NCBI RefSeq assembly: GCF_014205225.1 | Contig: NZ_JACHNB010000001.1 | Coordinates: 8,351,501-8,415,500, forward strand | DNA from: Actinoplanes octamycinicus | Lineage (GTDB): Bacteria > Actinomycetota > Actinomycetes > Mycobacteriales > Micromonosporaceae | Reading direction: 5' to 3' | Length of the DNA: 64,000 nt | In this document: piece by piece, positions 34,385 through 44,357 of the stretch | Layout: every line of letters starts with the position of its first letter | Numbering within the stretch: the first letter of the stretch is position 1 | Notes under the pieces: generated by a model | Seen by the model: only the letters and a program-made list of their open reading frames with translations | The model's database searches: none | What the model was told of the DNA's origin: nothing | Position numbers and translations under genes: made by a program

Positions 34385-35386
34385 CTCCTCCCCCAGTTCC
34401 CCGCGCTGGTCCAGCCGGAAGAGCAGGATCAGCGCGGGGATCACCAGCACCAGCGCCGCCACGAACCAGATCAGCAGCCACCGCAGGGTGACCGCCGAGG
34501 CGGCGCCCTCGCTGACGGTCAGCGTGAACGGCAGCAGATACGGATACTGCGCCACCGCCCAGGCCCACACCAGCGCGGCGATCCCGGCCGCGGCGACCAG
34601 CCGCATCAGCCACACCCGGATGCCGGTGGCCAGCAGGAACGACCCGGCCAGCGCGAGCACGCTGAGGACCAGCAGGGGCCAGCCGCGGCTGAGCAGCCGA
34701 TCGGCCATCTGCGGGTTGTCGACCCGCAGCGCGATCAGGGCGGCGACGCCGGCCAGGACGCCGGCGCCACCGGCGACCAGCGCCCGGGGGCGGAAGTAGC
34801 CCAGCAGGTCCGGCATCGCCTGACGGCGCGCCTCGGCCAGCAGGTAGACCGCCGACACGTACGCCCCGACGGCGACCGTCAGCAGCCCGATCAGCAGGGC
34901 CGCCGGGTTGAGCCAGCTGGTCACCTCGTTGCCGGCCGCGTTCCCGGCCGGCACCCGGCCGGTCACCACCGCGCCCAGCGCGGTGCCCAGCCAGAACGGC
35001 GTGAGGAACGACCCGACCCCGAACACCCAGCCGGCGACGTGCCGGACCCGGGCCCGGGTCGCATCCTTGCTCATCGCGAAGCCGGCCGCGCGCAGCACGA
35101 TCCCGAGCAGCCCGAGGGCGAGCGGCACGAAGAGCGTGGACATGATCGCCGCGAACGCGTCGCCGAACGCCGTCCAGCACAACACCAGCAGGTAGATCAG
35201 CCAGACGTGGTTGGCCTCCCAGACCGGGGTGATCGCGTTGTCGATCAGCGACCGGGGCCGCCGCCCGCGCTCGCTCCCGCCGGCCGTGAGGTCCCAGATC
35301 CCGGCGCCGTGATCGGCCAGCCCGGTACACGCGTAGAGCGTGACGGCCAGCACCATGACCGCCGCGACCGCCGTGGCCGCGCTCAT
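34322..35386 (-). CDS. cydB: Cytochrome bd ubiquinol/menaquinol oxidase subunit II
   Basis: 354 residues with about eight membrane helices. The CydB signature appears early: GAGIWDLTAGG, ITPVWEANHVWLIYLLVLCWTAF and AFAAIMSTLFVPLALGLLGIVLRAAGFA. It is the small subunit of the bd-type quinol oxidase that reduces oxygen without pumping protons. Its ATG overlaps the cydA stop (ATGA). The cydDC-type transporter genes usually needed for assembly are not in the window. Confidence 0.93.
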   Translation of the reverse strand: MSAATAVAAVMVLAVTLYACTGLADHGAGIWDLTAGGSERGRRPRSLIDNAITPVWEANHVWLIYLLVLCWTAFGDAFAAIMSTLFVPLALGLLGIVLRAAGFAMSKDATRARVRHVAGWVFGVGSFLTPFWLGTALGAVVTGRVPAGNAAGNEVTSWLNPAALLIGLLTVAVGAYVSAVYLLAEARRQAMPDLLGYFRPRALVAGGAGVLAGVAALIALRVDNPQMADRLLSRGWPLLVLSVLALAGSFLLATGIRVWLMRLVAAAGIAALVWAWAVAQYPYLLPFTLTVSEGAASAVTLRWLLIWFVAALVLVIPALILLFRLDQRGELGEESAESLGDVVPDPQGVGHRGQ

Positions 35387-36768
35387 TTCAGCACCTCCGG
35401 GCGCGGGCCGTAGACGGCGTCCTCGTCGTCGGTGCGGTCGCTGGCCCGCCATCGCCGCGACATCGCCCGCAACACCGCGACCGTGCCGACCGCGAGGACC
35501 AGATAGAGCAGCAGCACCACGGTGAAGCTCACCCACAGGCCGGTCGCGTTCGCGTCGGTGACGGCGTCCTCGGTCCGCAGGATGTTGTAGACGACCCAGG
35601 GCTGCCGGCCGACCTCGGTGACGATCCAGCCGCACTCGACGGCGATGTAGGTGAGCACCCCGGAACTCGCCGCGAACCACAGGAACAACCGGTTGCCCGG
35701 CACGTCCCGCTTGCGCCAGTAGGCGATCCCGAACCAGAGCGCCAGCAGGATCAGCACGGTGCCGATGCCCGCCATCGTGTCGAACGCCCAGTGCACGATG
35801 GTGACGTTCGACGGCTTGGCGTCCGGGAACTGGTCGAGCCCCGGCACGTAGGTGTCCACGCTGTTCCCGGCGAGCAGGGAGTCCAGCCCCGGGATCGAGA
35901 TACCGCCCTTGACCGTGTTGGTGGCGCTGTCGTAGATGCCGTAGAGGACTTCCGGCTGGTGGGTGCCGGAGTTCGTGACCACCTCCATGGCGGCGAACTT
36001 CGCCGGCTGGTCCTGGAAGATCGCCACCGCGATCAGGTCGCCGACCACGAACTGGATCGGGGTGAGCACGGCCCCGATGGTGAGCGGGATCAGGATGCCG
36101 AGCCGGTGGTACCGGTCCCGCCGGCCACGCAGCCACCCGACCACGTAGATCGAGGCGAGCGTGAACGCCGCCGCCATGTACGCGGCGAGCACGAAGTGCA
36201 GCAGCTCGTACCAGAGCGCGTCGTTGAAGATCGCCGCGATCGGGTCGACGTCGGTGATCTCGCCGGTCGGGCTGATCGTGAAACCGGCCGGCTGGTTCAT
36301 CCACGCGTTCGCCGAGATGATCGAGAAGGCGCCGACCAGCGCGACGAACGGGATCGGCACGCCCAGCCAGAAGTGCGTCCAGGGACGCAGCCGCCGCCAC
36401 CCGAAGATGTAGATGGCGACCAGGATGGCCTCCAGGAAGAACCCCAGGCCCTCGATCGCGAACGGCAGCCCGAACACCTCGCCGAACCGCCCGGTGAGCC
36501 CCGGCCAGAGCAGGCCCATCTCGAACGAGAGCACGGTGCCGGAGGCCGCGCCCACGGCGAACAACAGGCCGGCCGCGTGCGACCAGCGACGGGCCAGCCG
36601 GAGCGCCACCGAGTCGTTGCGCCGCAGACCCTTGTAGTTGGCGATCAGCATCATGGCCGGGAGCGCGACCCCGAATGGCACGAAGATGATGTGGAACATC
36701 AACGTGAACGCCATCTGCTCGCGCGCGGGAAGCAACTGGGCGGGCACTGCCAGCACGGTCGGATTCAC
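35383..36768 (-). CDS. cydA: Cytochrome bd oxidase subunit I
   Basis: 461 residues from the GTG at 36768, which gives the family-typical start NPTVLAVPAQLLPAREQMAFTLMFH containing heme-ligand His. Other hallmarks include LPFAIEGLGFFLEAILVAIY and SIISANAWMNQPAGF (heme/quinone region), LLHFVLAAYMAAAF, and VECGWIVTEVGRQPWVVYN near the C-terminus. The quinol-binding Q-loop between helices 6 and 7 is the short form. It is the first gene of cydAB, divergent from the NDH-2 gene with about 155 bases between. Confidence 0.94.
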   Translation of the reverse strand: MNPTVLAVPAQLLPAREQMAFTLMFHIIFVPFGVALPAMMLIANYKGLRRNDSVALRLARRWSHAAGLLFAVGAASGTVLSFEMGLLWPGLTGRFGEVFGLPFAIEGLGFFLEAILVAIYIFGWRRLRPWTHFWLGVPIPFVALVGAFSIISANAWMNQPAGFTISPTGEITDVDPIAAIFNDALWYELLHFVLAAYMAAAFTLASIYVVGWLRGRRDRYHRLGILIPLTIGAVLTPIQFVVGDLIAVAIFQDQPAKFAAMEVVTNSGTHQPEVLYGIYDSATNTVKGGISIPGLDSLLAGNSVDTYVPGLDQFPDAKPSNVTIVHWAFDTMAGIGTVLILLALWFGIAYWRKRDVPGNRLFLWFAASSGVLTYIAVECGWIVTEVGRQPWVVYNILRTEDAVTDANATGLWVSFTVVLLLYLVLAVGTVAVLRAMSRRWRASDRTDDEDAVYGPRPEVLK

Positions 36769-36922
36769 CCTTTCCACACTGGCCAGCGGTCCCCGGCCGG
36801 GCCATCCTCCACAACGGATGAAATGGCGGAGGCGAGCGGCTGACTTCATCCGATCCGGAGGAAGCCGCCGCCGGCGATGTCACCGACGATGAGCCGTGGA
36901 ATCCCTGCGGAAGGAGCCACGG

Positions 36923-38233
36923 ATGGCACGGGTTCTCATCGTCGGCGCCGGGTTCGCCGGTGTGGCCTGCGCGCGACGTCTGGCGGACGAGCCACGCGCC
37001 GAGGTCACGATCATCGACCGCAACGGCTACCACCAGTTCCAGCCGCTGCTCTACCAGATCGCCACCGCCGAGCTGGCGCCGCAGGACATCCGGTTCGACC
37101 TGGACGAGATGTTCGCCCGGCACGCCAACGTCGAGACCCGCACCGGCGACGTGGTGGCGATCGACCCGGAACGGTCCACGGTGACCCTGGCCGACGACAC
37201 CACGGTCGAGGCCGACGTGATCGTGCTCGGGGCCGGCGCGCAGCCGAACTTCTTCCACACCCCCGGCGCCGAGCAGTTCACCCTGCCGCTCTACAGCCTG
37301 GCCGACGCCGAACGGGTCCGCGGCCGGCTGCTGGAGCTGTTCCGCGACGTCGCCGCGAAACCCGAGCTGGCCGAGGAGGGCGCGCTCACCTTCGTGGTGG
37401 TCGGCGGCGGGCCGACCGGCGTGGAGACGGCCGGGGCGCTCGCCGAGATCGTCCACGACGTGATGCCGCACGTCTACCCGCACCTGGCCATCGCCGGCGC
37501 CCGGGTGATCCTGGTCGACCTCGGGCACACCGTGCTCACCGCGTTCTCCGACGAGGCGCACGGCTACGCGGTGCAGCAGCTGCGACGGCGCGGGGTGGAA
37601 CTGCGGCTCGGCGTCTCGGTCAAGGCGGTGACCGCGGACCGGGTCACGCTCAGCGACGGCACCGTACTGAAAACCCAGCTCGTGGTCTGGGGTGGCGGCC
37701 AGATGGCGGCACCGCTGGCGTCCCGGTCCGGGCTGCCGCAGGGGCGCGGCGGGCGGATCGACGTGGAGCCGGATCTGAGCGTGGCCGGCTTCCCGCAGGT
37801 CTACGCGCTCGGCGACGTGGCCAACATCCCGAACGGTGACGGCACCGCGCTGCCGCAGCTGGGCAGCGTCGCCCAGCAGGCCGGCGACTGGGCGGCCGGC
37901 AACATCATCGCGGACATCGAAGGCACCGGCCGGCAGCCGTTCCACTACCGGGACAAAGGGATCATGGCGATGATCGGCCGCAAGGCCGCGGTCGCCGAGA
38001 TCGGGCCGCACCGCCACGAGCTCAAGGGCCGGTTCGCGTTCGCCGCCTGGCTCGGCGTGCACGCCCAGCTGCTGGCCAACGCGGGCGCCGAGATGCGCGC
38101 CTTCGCCTCCTGGCTCGACGACTTCTATCTGCGGCCGGCACACCGCTCGGCCGAGCTGCTCGACCCCGCCACGATCGACGAACCGCGCATCAGCAGGAGG
38201 GGACACCATGGCACCGACAACCGGGCCCGCTGA
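36923..38233 (+). CDS. Type II NADH dehydrogenase-like FAD oxidoreductase
   Basis: 436 residues after GGAAGGAG. Two Rossmann folds are visible: [19 protein letters not shown] (FAD) and [21 protein letters not shown] (NADH). [11 protein letters not shown] is the FAD-contacting GD motif, and the C-terminal part ([16 protein letters not shown]) is the membrane-association region. It passes electrons from NADH to menaquinone without proton pumping. It is divergent from cydAB, which would reoxidise the quinol, so the locus encodes a minimal non-pumping respiratory chain. It overlaps zwf by 26 bases. Confidence 0.9.
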   Translation: MARVLIVGAGFAGVACARRLADEPRAEVTIIDRNGYHQFQPLLYQIATAELAPQDIRFDLDEMFARHANVETRTGDVVAIDPERSTVTLADDTTVEADVIVLGAGAQPNFFHTPGAEQFTLPLYSLADAERVRGRLLELFRDVAAKPELAEEGALTFVVVGGGPTGVETAGALAEIVHDVMPHVYPHLAIAGARVILVDLGHTVLTAFSDEAHGYAVQQLRRRGVELRLGVSVKAVTADRVTLSDGTVLKTQLVVWGGGQMAAPLASRSGLPQGRGGRIDVEPDLSVAGFPQVYALGDVANIPNGDGTALPQLGSVAQQAGDWAAGNIIADIEGTGRQPFHYRDKGIMAMIGRKAAVAEIGPHRHELKGRFAFAAWLGVHAQLLANAGAEMRAFASWLDDFYLRPAHRSAELLDPATIDEPRISRRGHHGTDNRAR

Positions 38234-39608
38234 CGTTCTGGTCATCTTCGGCATCACCGGCGACCTCGCCAAGGTGATGACCTTCCGCTCGCTGTACCGG
38301 CTGGAACTGCGCCGGCTGCTCGACTGCCCGATCATCGGTGTCGCGGTCGACACCTGGACCCAGGACGACCTGGTGGCGCACGCCCGGGCCGCGATCGAGG
38401 GCACCGGCGAGAAGATCGAGGAGGAGGCGTTCGAGCGGCTGACCGGCCGGATGAGCTACGTGCACGGCGACTTCGGTGACGCGGCCGTCTACCAGCGGGT
38501 CGCCACCGCCATCGGCAGCGCCCGGACACCGGTCTTCTACCTGGAGATCCCGCCGTTCCTGTTCGGCCGGGTCACCCGCGGCCTGGCCGAGGCGGATCTG
38601 GTACGCGGCGGGCGGATCGTGGTGGAGAAGCCGTTCGGGCACGACACCGAGTCCGCGGTCGCGCTGGCCGCCGAGATCCACCAGCACGTCGACGAGTCGC
38701 AGCTGTACCGGATCGACCACTTCCTCGGCAAGATGGGCCTGGAGGAGCTGATCTACTTCCGGTTCGCCAACTCGCTGCTCGAACCGGTGTGGAACCGCAA
38801 CTACGTGGAGTCCGTCGAGATCACCATGGCGGAGAGCTTCGGCGTCGAGGACCGCGGGCACTTCTACGACCCGGTCGGCGCGGTCCGCGACGTGGTGGTC
38901 AACCACCTGATGCAGGTGGTCGCGGCGGGCGCGATGGAGTCCCCGGCCGGACAGAACCCGGACAGCCTGAAGAACAGCCAGCTGGCGCTCTGGCGGGCGG
39001 TGGCCGCGGCAGATCCGGCGCACTACGTCCGCGGGCAGTACCAGGGCTATCGCGAGATCCCCGGGGTGGCGGCGGACTCGGCGACCGAGACGTACGCGGC
39101 GATCCGGCTGGAGATCGACAACTGGCGCTGGTCGGGGGTGCCGTTCTTCATCCGGACCGGCAAGCGGATGCCGGTCACCCAGACCGAGTTCCGGCTGGTC
39201 TTCAAGCGGCCGCCCAAGCTCGGCCTGCGGACCCCGAGCGGCTTCCACCGGCCGGAACCGGACGAGCTGGTGGTCAAACTGGACCCGTCCACCGGGCTGC
39301 GGCTGCGGTTGCAGGCACACCGCTCGGACGCGCCCGGGCCGGAGCCGGTCACCCTGGACATGGAGTTCGCCCAGGAGGGCGGCGAGGGGCCGACGCCGTA
39401 CGAGGTGCTGCTGCACGCGGCCCTGCTCGGCAACAGCACCCGCTTCCAGCGTCAGGACGGCGTCGAGGAGACCTGGCGGATCATGCAGCCGCTGATCGAC
39501 AACCCGCCGCCGGTGGAGACCTACGCCCCCGGCACCTGGGGGCCGCCCGGCGCCGACCGGCTGGTCGCCGAGCACGGCGGCTGGCACGGCCCGTGGATCG
39601 CCGGCTGA
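38208..39608 (+). CDS. zwf: Glucose-6-phosphate dehydrogenase
   Basis: 466 residues with AGGAGGGGACACC before the ATG, inside the end of the upstream gene. NADP binding is [17 protein letters not shown], the substrate lysine is in VVEKPFGHD, and the active-site signature is [29 protein letters not shown] is the conserved RTGKRL element. It produces 6-phosphogluconolactone and NADPH in the oxidative pentose phosphate pathway. This is a stand-alone copy away from a tkt-tal-opcA cluster, so it is likely a secondary zwf linked to the redox module. Confidence 0.92.
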   Translation: MAPTTGPADVLVIFGITGDLAKVMTFRSLYRLELRRLLDCPIIGVAVDTWTQDDLVAHARAAIEGTGEKIEEEAFERLTGRMSYVHGDFGDAAVYQRVATAIGSARTPVFYLEIPPFLFGRVTRGLAEADLVRGGRIVVEKPFGHDTESAVALAAEIHQHVDESQLYRIDHFLGKMGLEELIYFRFANSLLEPVWNRNYVESVEITMAESFGVEDRGHFYDPVGAVRDVVVNHLMQVVAAGAMESPAGQNPDSLKNSQLALWRAVAAADPAHYVRGQYQGYREIPGVAADSATETYAAIRLEIDNWRWSGVPFFIRTGKRMPVTQTEFRLVFKRPPKLGLRTPSGFHRPEPDELVVKLDPSTGLRLRLQAHRSDAPGPEPVTLDMEFAQEGGEGPTPYEVLLHAALLGNSTRFQRQDGVEETWRIMQPLIDNPPPVETYAPGTWGPPGADRLVAEHGGWHGPWIAG

Positions 39609-39672
39609 TCAGCGCACCGCCGGGGGCCGCCGGCCGATCAGCGCATCACCCCGCCCCTGCTGATCAGCGCAC
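39606..39672. repeat. Three short direct repeats between zwf and the MocR gene
   Basis: The 12-base unit TGATCAGCGCAC occurs at 39606-39617 and 39661-39672, with a near copy CGATCAGCGCAT at 39635-39646. The first includes the zwf stop and the third includes the MocR stop codon. They look like local duplication of the convergent gene ends. Confidence 0.5.
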
Positions 39673-41052
39673 GACCCGGGCCAGCCGGCGCACCGCCTCG
39701 TCCATCAGGTCGGGCGGGGCGGCGGCATAGGTCAGCCGCAGGTGCGCGGCCGGCGGCTCGGCGGCGAACCAGGGCCGGCCCGGGAAGACGATGACGCCCT
39801 CGGCGGCGGCCGCGGCGGCCAGGACGGTGTCGTCGGCGCCGTCCGGCAGCCGGACCCAGAGGTGCAGGCCGCCGCGCGGGATCACCGGCGGCACCAGCCC
39901 GGGCAGGTGCCGGTGCAGGGCGGTGAGCAGCGCATCCCGGCGGTGCCGCAGGTCGCGGCGCAGGCCACGCAGGTGCCGGCCCCAGGCCGGGCCGGTGACG
40001 AACTCCAGCGCGGCCTGCTGCAGCGGACCGGCCACGAAGAAGTCGTCGAGCAGCCGGGCGGCCCGCAGCCGGGCGCCGGCCGGGCCGCGCGCGCCGATCG
40101 CGGCGATCCGCAGGCCGGGCGCCGCCGACTTGGTCAGCGACCGCAGGTAGACGACGTGGCCGGCCGGGTCGTCGGCGGCCAGCGGCGGCGGGGCCTCACC
40201 GTCGATCACCAGGTCGCGGGCGTAGTCGTCCTCGATCAGGAAGGCGCCGTTGGCCTGGACCGTGGCCAGCACCGCGGCCCGCCGGTGCCCGGCCAGCGTG
40301 GCACCGGTCGGGTTGGCGTGCAGCGGCTGGCAGTAGAACATCCGGGCCCCGGTCCGGGCGAACGCCGCGGCCAGCTGGTCGGGCAGCACCCCGTCCCGGT
40401 CGGCCGGCACCGGCACCACGTGCAGCCCGCTGGCCCGGGCGGCGGCGAGCGCGCCCAGGTAGGTCGGCGACTCGACGAGCAGGGTGTCGCCGGGCGCGGC
40501 GAGCGCGCGCAGCGCGGACGACAGGGCGGCCTGCCCGCCCGGGCAGATCACCAGGTCACCGGCCCGCAACCGGCCACCGGCCTGCCGGGCGAACCACTCC
40601 CGCAGGTCCGTCCGGCCCTCCGCCGGGCCGCGCTGCCAGGCGGCCGGCTGCCGGGCCACCCGGGCCAGCGCGGCGCCGAGCGCGGCGGCCGGCTGCAGCT
40701 CGGCGTCCAGGTAGCCACCGGAGAGCGGGATGGCGCCGTCCGGCGGCAACGCCAGCAACGCCTGCATCTCGCTCTCGCCGAACCGGCGCGGGCCGAGCGC
40801 GACCGTCTGCCAGGACAGGTCCGGCGCCCGCGCCGGCTCCGGCCGGGCGGCCACGAACGTGCCCCGGCCGGGCCGCGCCTCGACCAGCCCCTGCGCCACC
40901 AGGAAGCGGATCGCCTCGCTGACGGTGACCGGGGAGGCCTGGTGCGCCACGGTCAGCTCGCGGATCGAGGGCAGCCGGGTGCCGGGCACCGACCCGGACG
41001 CGCGAGCACGGAGATCTTGGATAACGCGCTGGGCTGCGTTACCGTCATTCAT
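39664..41052 (-). CDS. MocR-type GntR regulator with aminotransferase-fold domain
   Basis: 462 residues. The N-terminal winged helix is RVIQDLRARASGSVPGTRLPSIRELTVAHQASPVTVSEAIRFL in pattern, followed after a linker by a fold-type I aminotransferase domain: LVICPGGQAALSSALRAL, FYCQPLHANPTGATL, LIEDDYARDL (Asp for PLP nitrogen), and YLRSLTKSAAPGLRIA with the PLP Lys. Such regulators sense PLP or amino acids. Its start codon overlaps, on the opposite strand, that of the EamA transporter gene, which it most likely controls. Confidence 0.9.
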   Translation of the reverse strand: MNDGNAAQRVIQDLRARASGSVPGTRLPSIRELTVAHQASPVTVSEAIRFLVAQGLVEARPGRGTFVAARPEPARAPDLSWQTVALGPRRFGESEMQALLALPPDGAIPLSGGYLDAELQPAAALGAALARVARQPAAWQRGPAEGRTDLREWFARQAGGRLRAGDLVICPGGQAALSSALRALAAPGDTLLVESPTYLGALAAARASGLHVVPVPADRDGVLPDQLAAAFARTGARMFYCQPLHANPTGATLAGHRRAAVLATVQANGAFLIEDDYARDLVIDGEAPPPLAADDPAGHVVYLRSLTKSAAPGLRIAAIGARGPAGARLRAARLLDDFFVAGPLQQAALEFVTGPAWGRHLRGLRRDLRHRRDALLTALHRHLPGLVPPVIPRGGLHLWVRLPDGADDTVLAAAAAAEGVIVFPGRPWFAAEPPAAHLRLTYAAAPPDLMDEAVRRLARVVR

Positions 41053-42019
41053 GAGAGAACAGAGTAGCGCTACTGCCCGCAGCACGGTAACGGCGGGCCT
41101 CGCCCTCGGGGCGCTGGGCGTGCTGGCGTTCAGCCTGACCCTGCCGATGACCCGGGTGGCGGTGCGCGATCTCGACCCGTGGTTCGTGGCGTCCGGCCGG
41201 GCGGTCGGCGCGGCCGCCCTCGCCCTGATCTACCTGGCCGTGACCCGCGCGCCACGTCCCTCCCGGACTCAGTGGGTTCGGCTCGCGGTGGTCGCGCTCG
41301 GCGTGGTCGTCGGCTTCCCGCTGTTCACCTCACTGGCGCTGACCAGCCAGACGTCCTCACACGGCGCGGTCGTGGTCACCGTGCTGCCGGCGATGACCGC
41401 GGTCCTCGCGGCGCTCCGCGCACACGAGCGGCCGCCGCTGCCGTTCTGGCTGGCCAGCGGCGGTGGCCTGGTCGCCGTGCTGGGCTTCCTGGTGACCACC
41501 GGGACGGTGCGCGGCGGGCTGGGCCTGGCCGACCTCTACCTGCTGGCCGCGGTGGTGCTGTGCGCGCTGGGCTACGCCGAGGGTGGGGTGCTGGCCCGGG
41601 ACCTCGGCGGGGCCCGGACGATCTGCTGGGCGCTGGTGCTCGCGCTGCCGGTCACCCTGCCGGTCGCGATGCTGGCCGGCCCGTCGGCGGCCACCGGGAC
41701 CAGCTGGGCGGCGTTCGGCTACCTGACCGGGGTGTCCATGTTCCTCGGCTTCTTCGCCTGGTACACCGGGCTGGCCAAGGGCGGGATCGCCCGGGTCGGG
41801 CAGATCCAGCTCGCCCAGCCGGTGCTGACCCTGCTCTGGTCGGCGCTGCTGCTGGACGAGCCGGTGACCGCCGCGTCACTCGGCGCGGCGGTCGTGGTGC
41901 TGGGCTGCGTGGTGCTGACCCAGCGGACCCGTCACGACCGGCGGGTGAGCTTCCACCACAGCGAGGGCTCGCTGGTGGCGGCGTCGGCACGGAGCGGGAC
42001 GCGTACCCCGGCCGCCTGA
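41051..42019 (+). CDS. EamA/DMT-family transporter
   Basis: 322 residues, ten membrane helices in two EamA repeats: VTAGLALGALGVLAFSLTLPMTRVAVRDLDPWFVASGRA is the first, and the second repeat runs through MFLGFFAWYTGLAKGGIARVGQIQLAQPVLTLLWSALLLDEP, with the family-typical Q-P-V and LDEP motifs. It probably exports an amino acid or metabolite. It is regulated, by position, by the divergent MocR protein. The last 88 bases overlap the convergent carboxypeptidase gene. Confidence 0.9.
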   Translation: MREQSSATARSTVTAGLALGALGVLAFSLTLPMTRVAVRDLDPWFVASGRAVGAAALALIYLAVTRAPRPSRTQWVRLAVVALGVVVGFPLFTSLALTSQTSSHGAVVVTVLPAMTAVLAALRAHERPPLPFWLASGGGLVAVLGFLVTTGTVRGGLGLADLYLLAAVVLCALGYAEGGVLARDLGGARTICWALVLALPVTLPVAMLAGPSAATGTSWAAFGYLTGVSMFLGFFAWYTGLAKGGIARVGQIQLAQPVLTLLWSALLLDEPVTAASLGAAVVVLGCVVLTQRTRHDRRVSFHHSEGSLVAASARSGTRTPAA

Positions 42020-44025
42020 ACCTCGCCCACCTGCTGCCCGGCGGTGACCAGCGAACCCGGTGTCGCGGTGGTGGTCTTGACCGGGACCGCGAGGCCGGGC
42101 CAGCCGACCACCTTGAGCGGCGACGCCGGGGTCACCGTGACCGACGAGCCCCAGGCGGTCCGCACCGAACCGACCGGCTTCGCGGCCACCAGCGGGTACT
42201 CCTTGACCGTCCGGCCGACCGCGGTGAGCAGCTTGCGGACCACCTTGTTGACCGCGGCGAGCTGCTCCGGCGTGTTCGCTCCGGGCTGGTTGAAGACCGC
42301 GCCGACGATCACCAGGTCGCGGGAGCCGACCTTGAGCCGGGCGGCGAAGAGCAGGTTGCCGCCGGCCTGGTCGGTGGAGCCGGTCTTGATCCCGAAGACG
42401 CCGTTCTCGCCGAGCAGGTCGTTGTAGTTCTTGACGGTGCCCTCGACCGGGATCTCCGCGCTCGGCAGCTCGACGATCTCGGCGAACGCCTCGATCTTCA
42501 GCGCCGCCCGGGCCAGCTTCACCTGGTCCGCGGCGGTGCTGATCGTGGTGGGCAGGAAGCCGCTCGGGTCGGTGTATTCCGTTTCGGTCATACCCAGCTC
42601 GTCGGCGGCGTCGTTCATCTTCTCCAGGAAGCCGTCGACGGTGTCCGCGTCCCACTCGGCGAGCATGTGCGCGACGTTGTTGGCCGACGGCAGCATCAGT
42701 GCCTCGAGGGCGTCGCGCTCGGTCAGCTTCTCCCCCACCTCGATCCTGACCTGCGACTGCCCGGTCAGGGTGCGCTGGTTGTAGTCGGCGACGTCGGCCG
42801 CGTCGACGGTCATGCTCGGACCCTCGGCGTCCCCCTCCAGCGGATGGTTCTTGAGGATGACATAAGCGGTCATCACCTTGGCGACGCTGCCGATCGGCTC
42901 GGCGCCCTTGCCGCCCGAGCCACCGATCCGGCCCATCCCCTCGATCATCAGCTCGGCGGAGCCGGTACCCGGCCACGGAATCTTCGGGGCGCTGCCGGGG
43001 ATCTTGATGGTGCTCGCGATCTCCGTGGTCAGCGTGGCGGTCGGCAGATCCCGGGTTAGCTGCACCGCGGCGCCCGCGCCGACCAGCGCGACCAGGAACA
43101 ACACCACGACCAGGAGGAGCGCGACGCGGCGTTTGCCGGAGGCTTGCGGTTCGCCGCTCTTCTTCGGTACGTCCGGGGTGCTCTGATACGTCGACCCGGT
43201 CGGTGGCGCCGGACGGGCGGCGACCGGCGGCCCGGGCGGCGGGCCGACCGGCGTCGCGGCGACCGGCGGCGGCGCGACCCGTGGCGGCGCGACCGGTGGC
43301 GGGGCGGGCACCGAGGCGCGGCCCGGCTGCGGTGGGACGGGCGGCTGCTGGCTGGGGCGCGGTGGCTGCTCGGGCACGGGGAAGGGCACGGTTTGCGGGT
43401 GGCGTGCCGCTGCATCGTATGGCGGCGCCGGCTGCTGCGGTGCCGGAATCGACGCCCGGCCCGGCGCGGCCGGGGTCTGCGGTGCTGGCGCGGAGCCCCA
43501 GCCCGGCGCGGCCGGGGCCTGCGGTGCTGGCGCGGACCCCCAGCCCGGCGCGGCCGGGGCCTGCGGTGCTTCCGCGGACGCCCAGCCCGGCGCAGCCGGG
43601 GGTTGAGGTGCCGGGACCGACGCCCGGCCCGGAGTGGCCGGCGCTGCCGGAACCGACGCCCTCCCCGGTGCCTGCGGTGCCGCCACTGACGCCCGGCCCG
43701 GAGCCGCCGGCGGCGCTGGAACGGAAGCCCGCCCCGGTGTCGGCGGCTGCTGCGGCATGGCCGTCTCGGTCCGCGCCTCCGCCGGACTCACCTGCGGCGC
43801 GGCCGGCGGGGTGGGCTGCGGTGCAGCCTGCGACGCGGGCTGCGGTGCGGCTTGCGGCGCGGCCTGTGGGACCGGCTGCGGCGCCGAGGTGAACTGGACT
43901 GTGATGCCGGCCGGACGCGGGGATGGCACCCGCGCCGAGCCGGCTGCCGGGCGGTCGCCGCCCTCCGGCGGCACCGGCGTCTCCTGCCCGGCACCGTCGT
44001 CGTTCGGCTCTGCCGCCTGCGTCAT
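41932..44025 (-). CDS. D-alanyl-D-alanine carboxypeptidase (S11) with long Pro/Ala-rich N-terminus
   Basis: 697 residues. The first about 300 are Pro/Ala/Gln-rich with 14-residue repeats of the form PGWGSAPAPQAPAA and further PGRASVPAP units, and would lie in the cytoplasm. A membrane helix (RVALLLVVVLFLVALVGAGAAV) follows at about residue 322. The penicillin-binding domain outside has S-x-x-K (IGSVAKVM), S-x-N (LPSANNVAHML) and K-T-G (GIKTGSTDQAGG). It trims peptidoglycan pentapeptides. Usual family members lack the long repeat tail, which may be an interaction region. Confidence 0.9.
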   Translation of the reverse strand: MTQAAEPNDDGAGQETPVPPEGGDRPAAGSARVPSPRPAGITVQFTSAPQPVPQAAPQAAPQPASQAAPQPTPPAAPQVSPAEARTETAMPQQPPTPGRASVPAPPAAPGRASVAAPQAPGRASVPAAPATPGRASVPAPQPPAAPGWASAEAPQAPAAPGWGSAPAPQAPAAPGWGSAPAPQTPAAPGRASIPAPQQPAPPYDAAARHPQTVPFPVPEQPPRPSQQPPVPPQPGRASVPAPPPVAPPRVAPPPVAATPVGPPPGPPVAARPAPPTGSTYQSTPDVPKKSGEPQASGKRRVALLLVVVLFLVALVGAGAAVQLTRDLPTATLTTEIASTIKIPGSAPKIPWPGTGSAELMIEGMGRIGGSGGKGAEPIGSVAKVMTAYVILKNHPLEGDAEGPSMTVDAADVADYNQRTLTGQSQVRIEVGEKLTERDALEALMLPSANNVAHMLAEWDADTVDGFLEKMNDAADELGMTETEYTDPSGFLPTTISTAADQVKLARAALKIEAFAEIVELPSAEIPVEGTVKNYNDLLGENGVFGIKTGSTDQAGGNLLFAARLKVGSRDLVIVGAVFNQPGANTPEQLAAVNKVVRKLLTAVGRTVKEYPLVAAKPVGSVRTAWGSSVTVTPASPLKVVGWPGLAVPVKTTTATPGSLVTAGQQVGEVQAAGVRVPLRADAATSEPSLWWKLTRRS
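43448..43615. repeat. 42-bp tandem repeat within the carboxypeptidase gene
   Basis: Four consecutive 42-base units, diverging towards the ends, encode the 14-residue Pro/Ala repeats. The middle two units differ only at a few bases. The unit length keeps the reading frame, so copy-number change would shorten or lengthen the cytoplasmic tail without inactivating the protein. Confidence 0.8.
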
Positions 44026-44357
44026 CAGCCCGCTCCCCCTCCGGCCCCGGTCCGCCCGAGTGCCGGACCAAGTATTCCCGGCGCACTCAAATCGCCCAGC
44101 ACCCCCACCCTGACCAGCCCATACCGCACGATTCTGGGTGGCACGGCCAGTTCCAGCATCTCGGAACCGGCGATCGAGGCAATCCCCCGGTCGCGTAGGT
44201 GACTCACCGGGTGAACGCAGCGGTGCTCAGCGCGACCCGGTCGGGCGTTCCGTAACTGGTGGCTGCCGTCGGATGGGCGACGTATCGCCTGGGTGCGGAG
44301 CCCCGTCTTGCCTCCGAGCGGCCGGACAGACCGACCGCCGAAGAGACGGGAGTGACC

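Noticed and set aside
34322..38404. A 1360-codon minus-strand frame
   Set aside because: It joins the cydB frame with antisense of cydA, NDH-2 and zwf; cydA itself is coded in another phase, so only the cydB part is real.
43203..44113. Plus-strand Pro/Ala-rich frames opposite the carboxypeptidase repeats
   Set aside because: They mirror the repeated Pro/Ala codons of the real gene and lack start signals.
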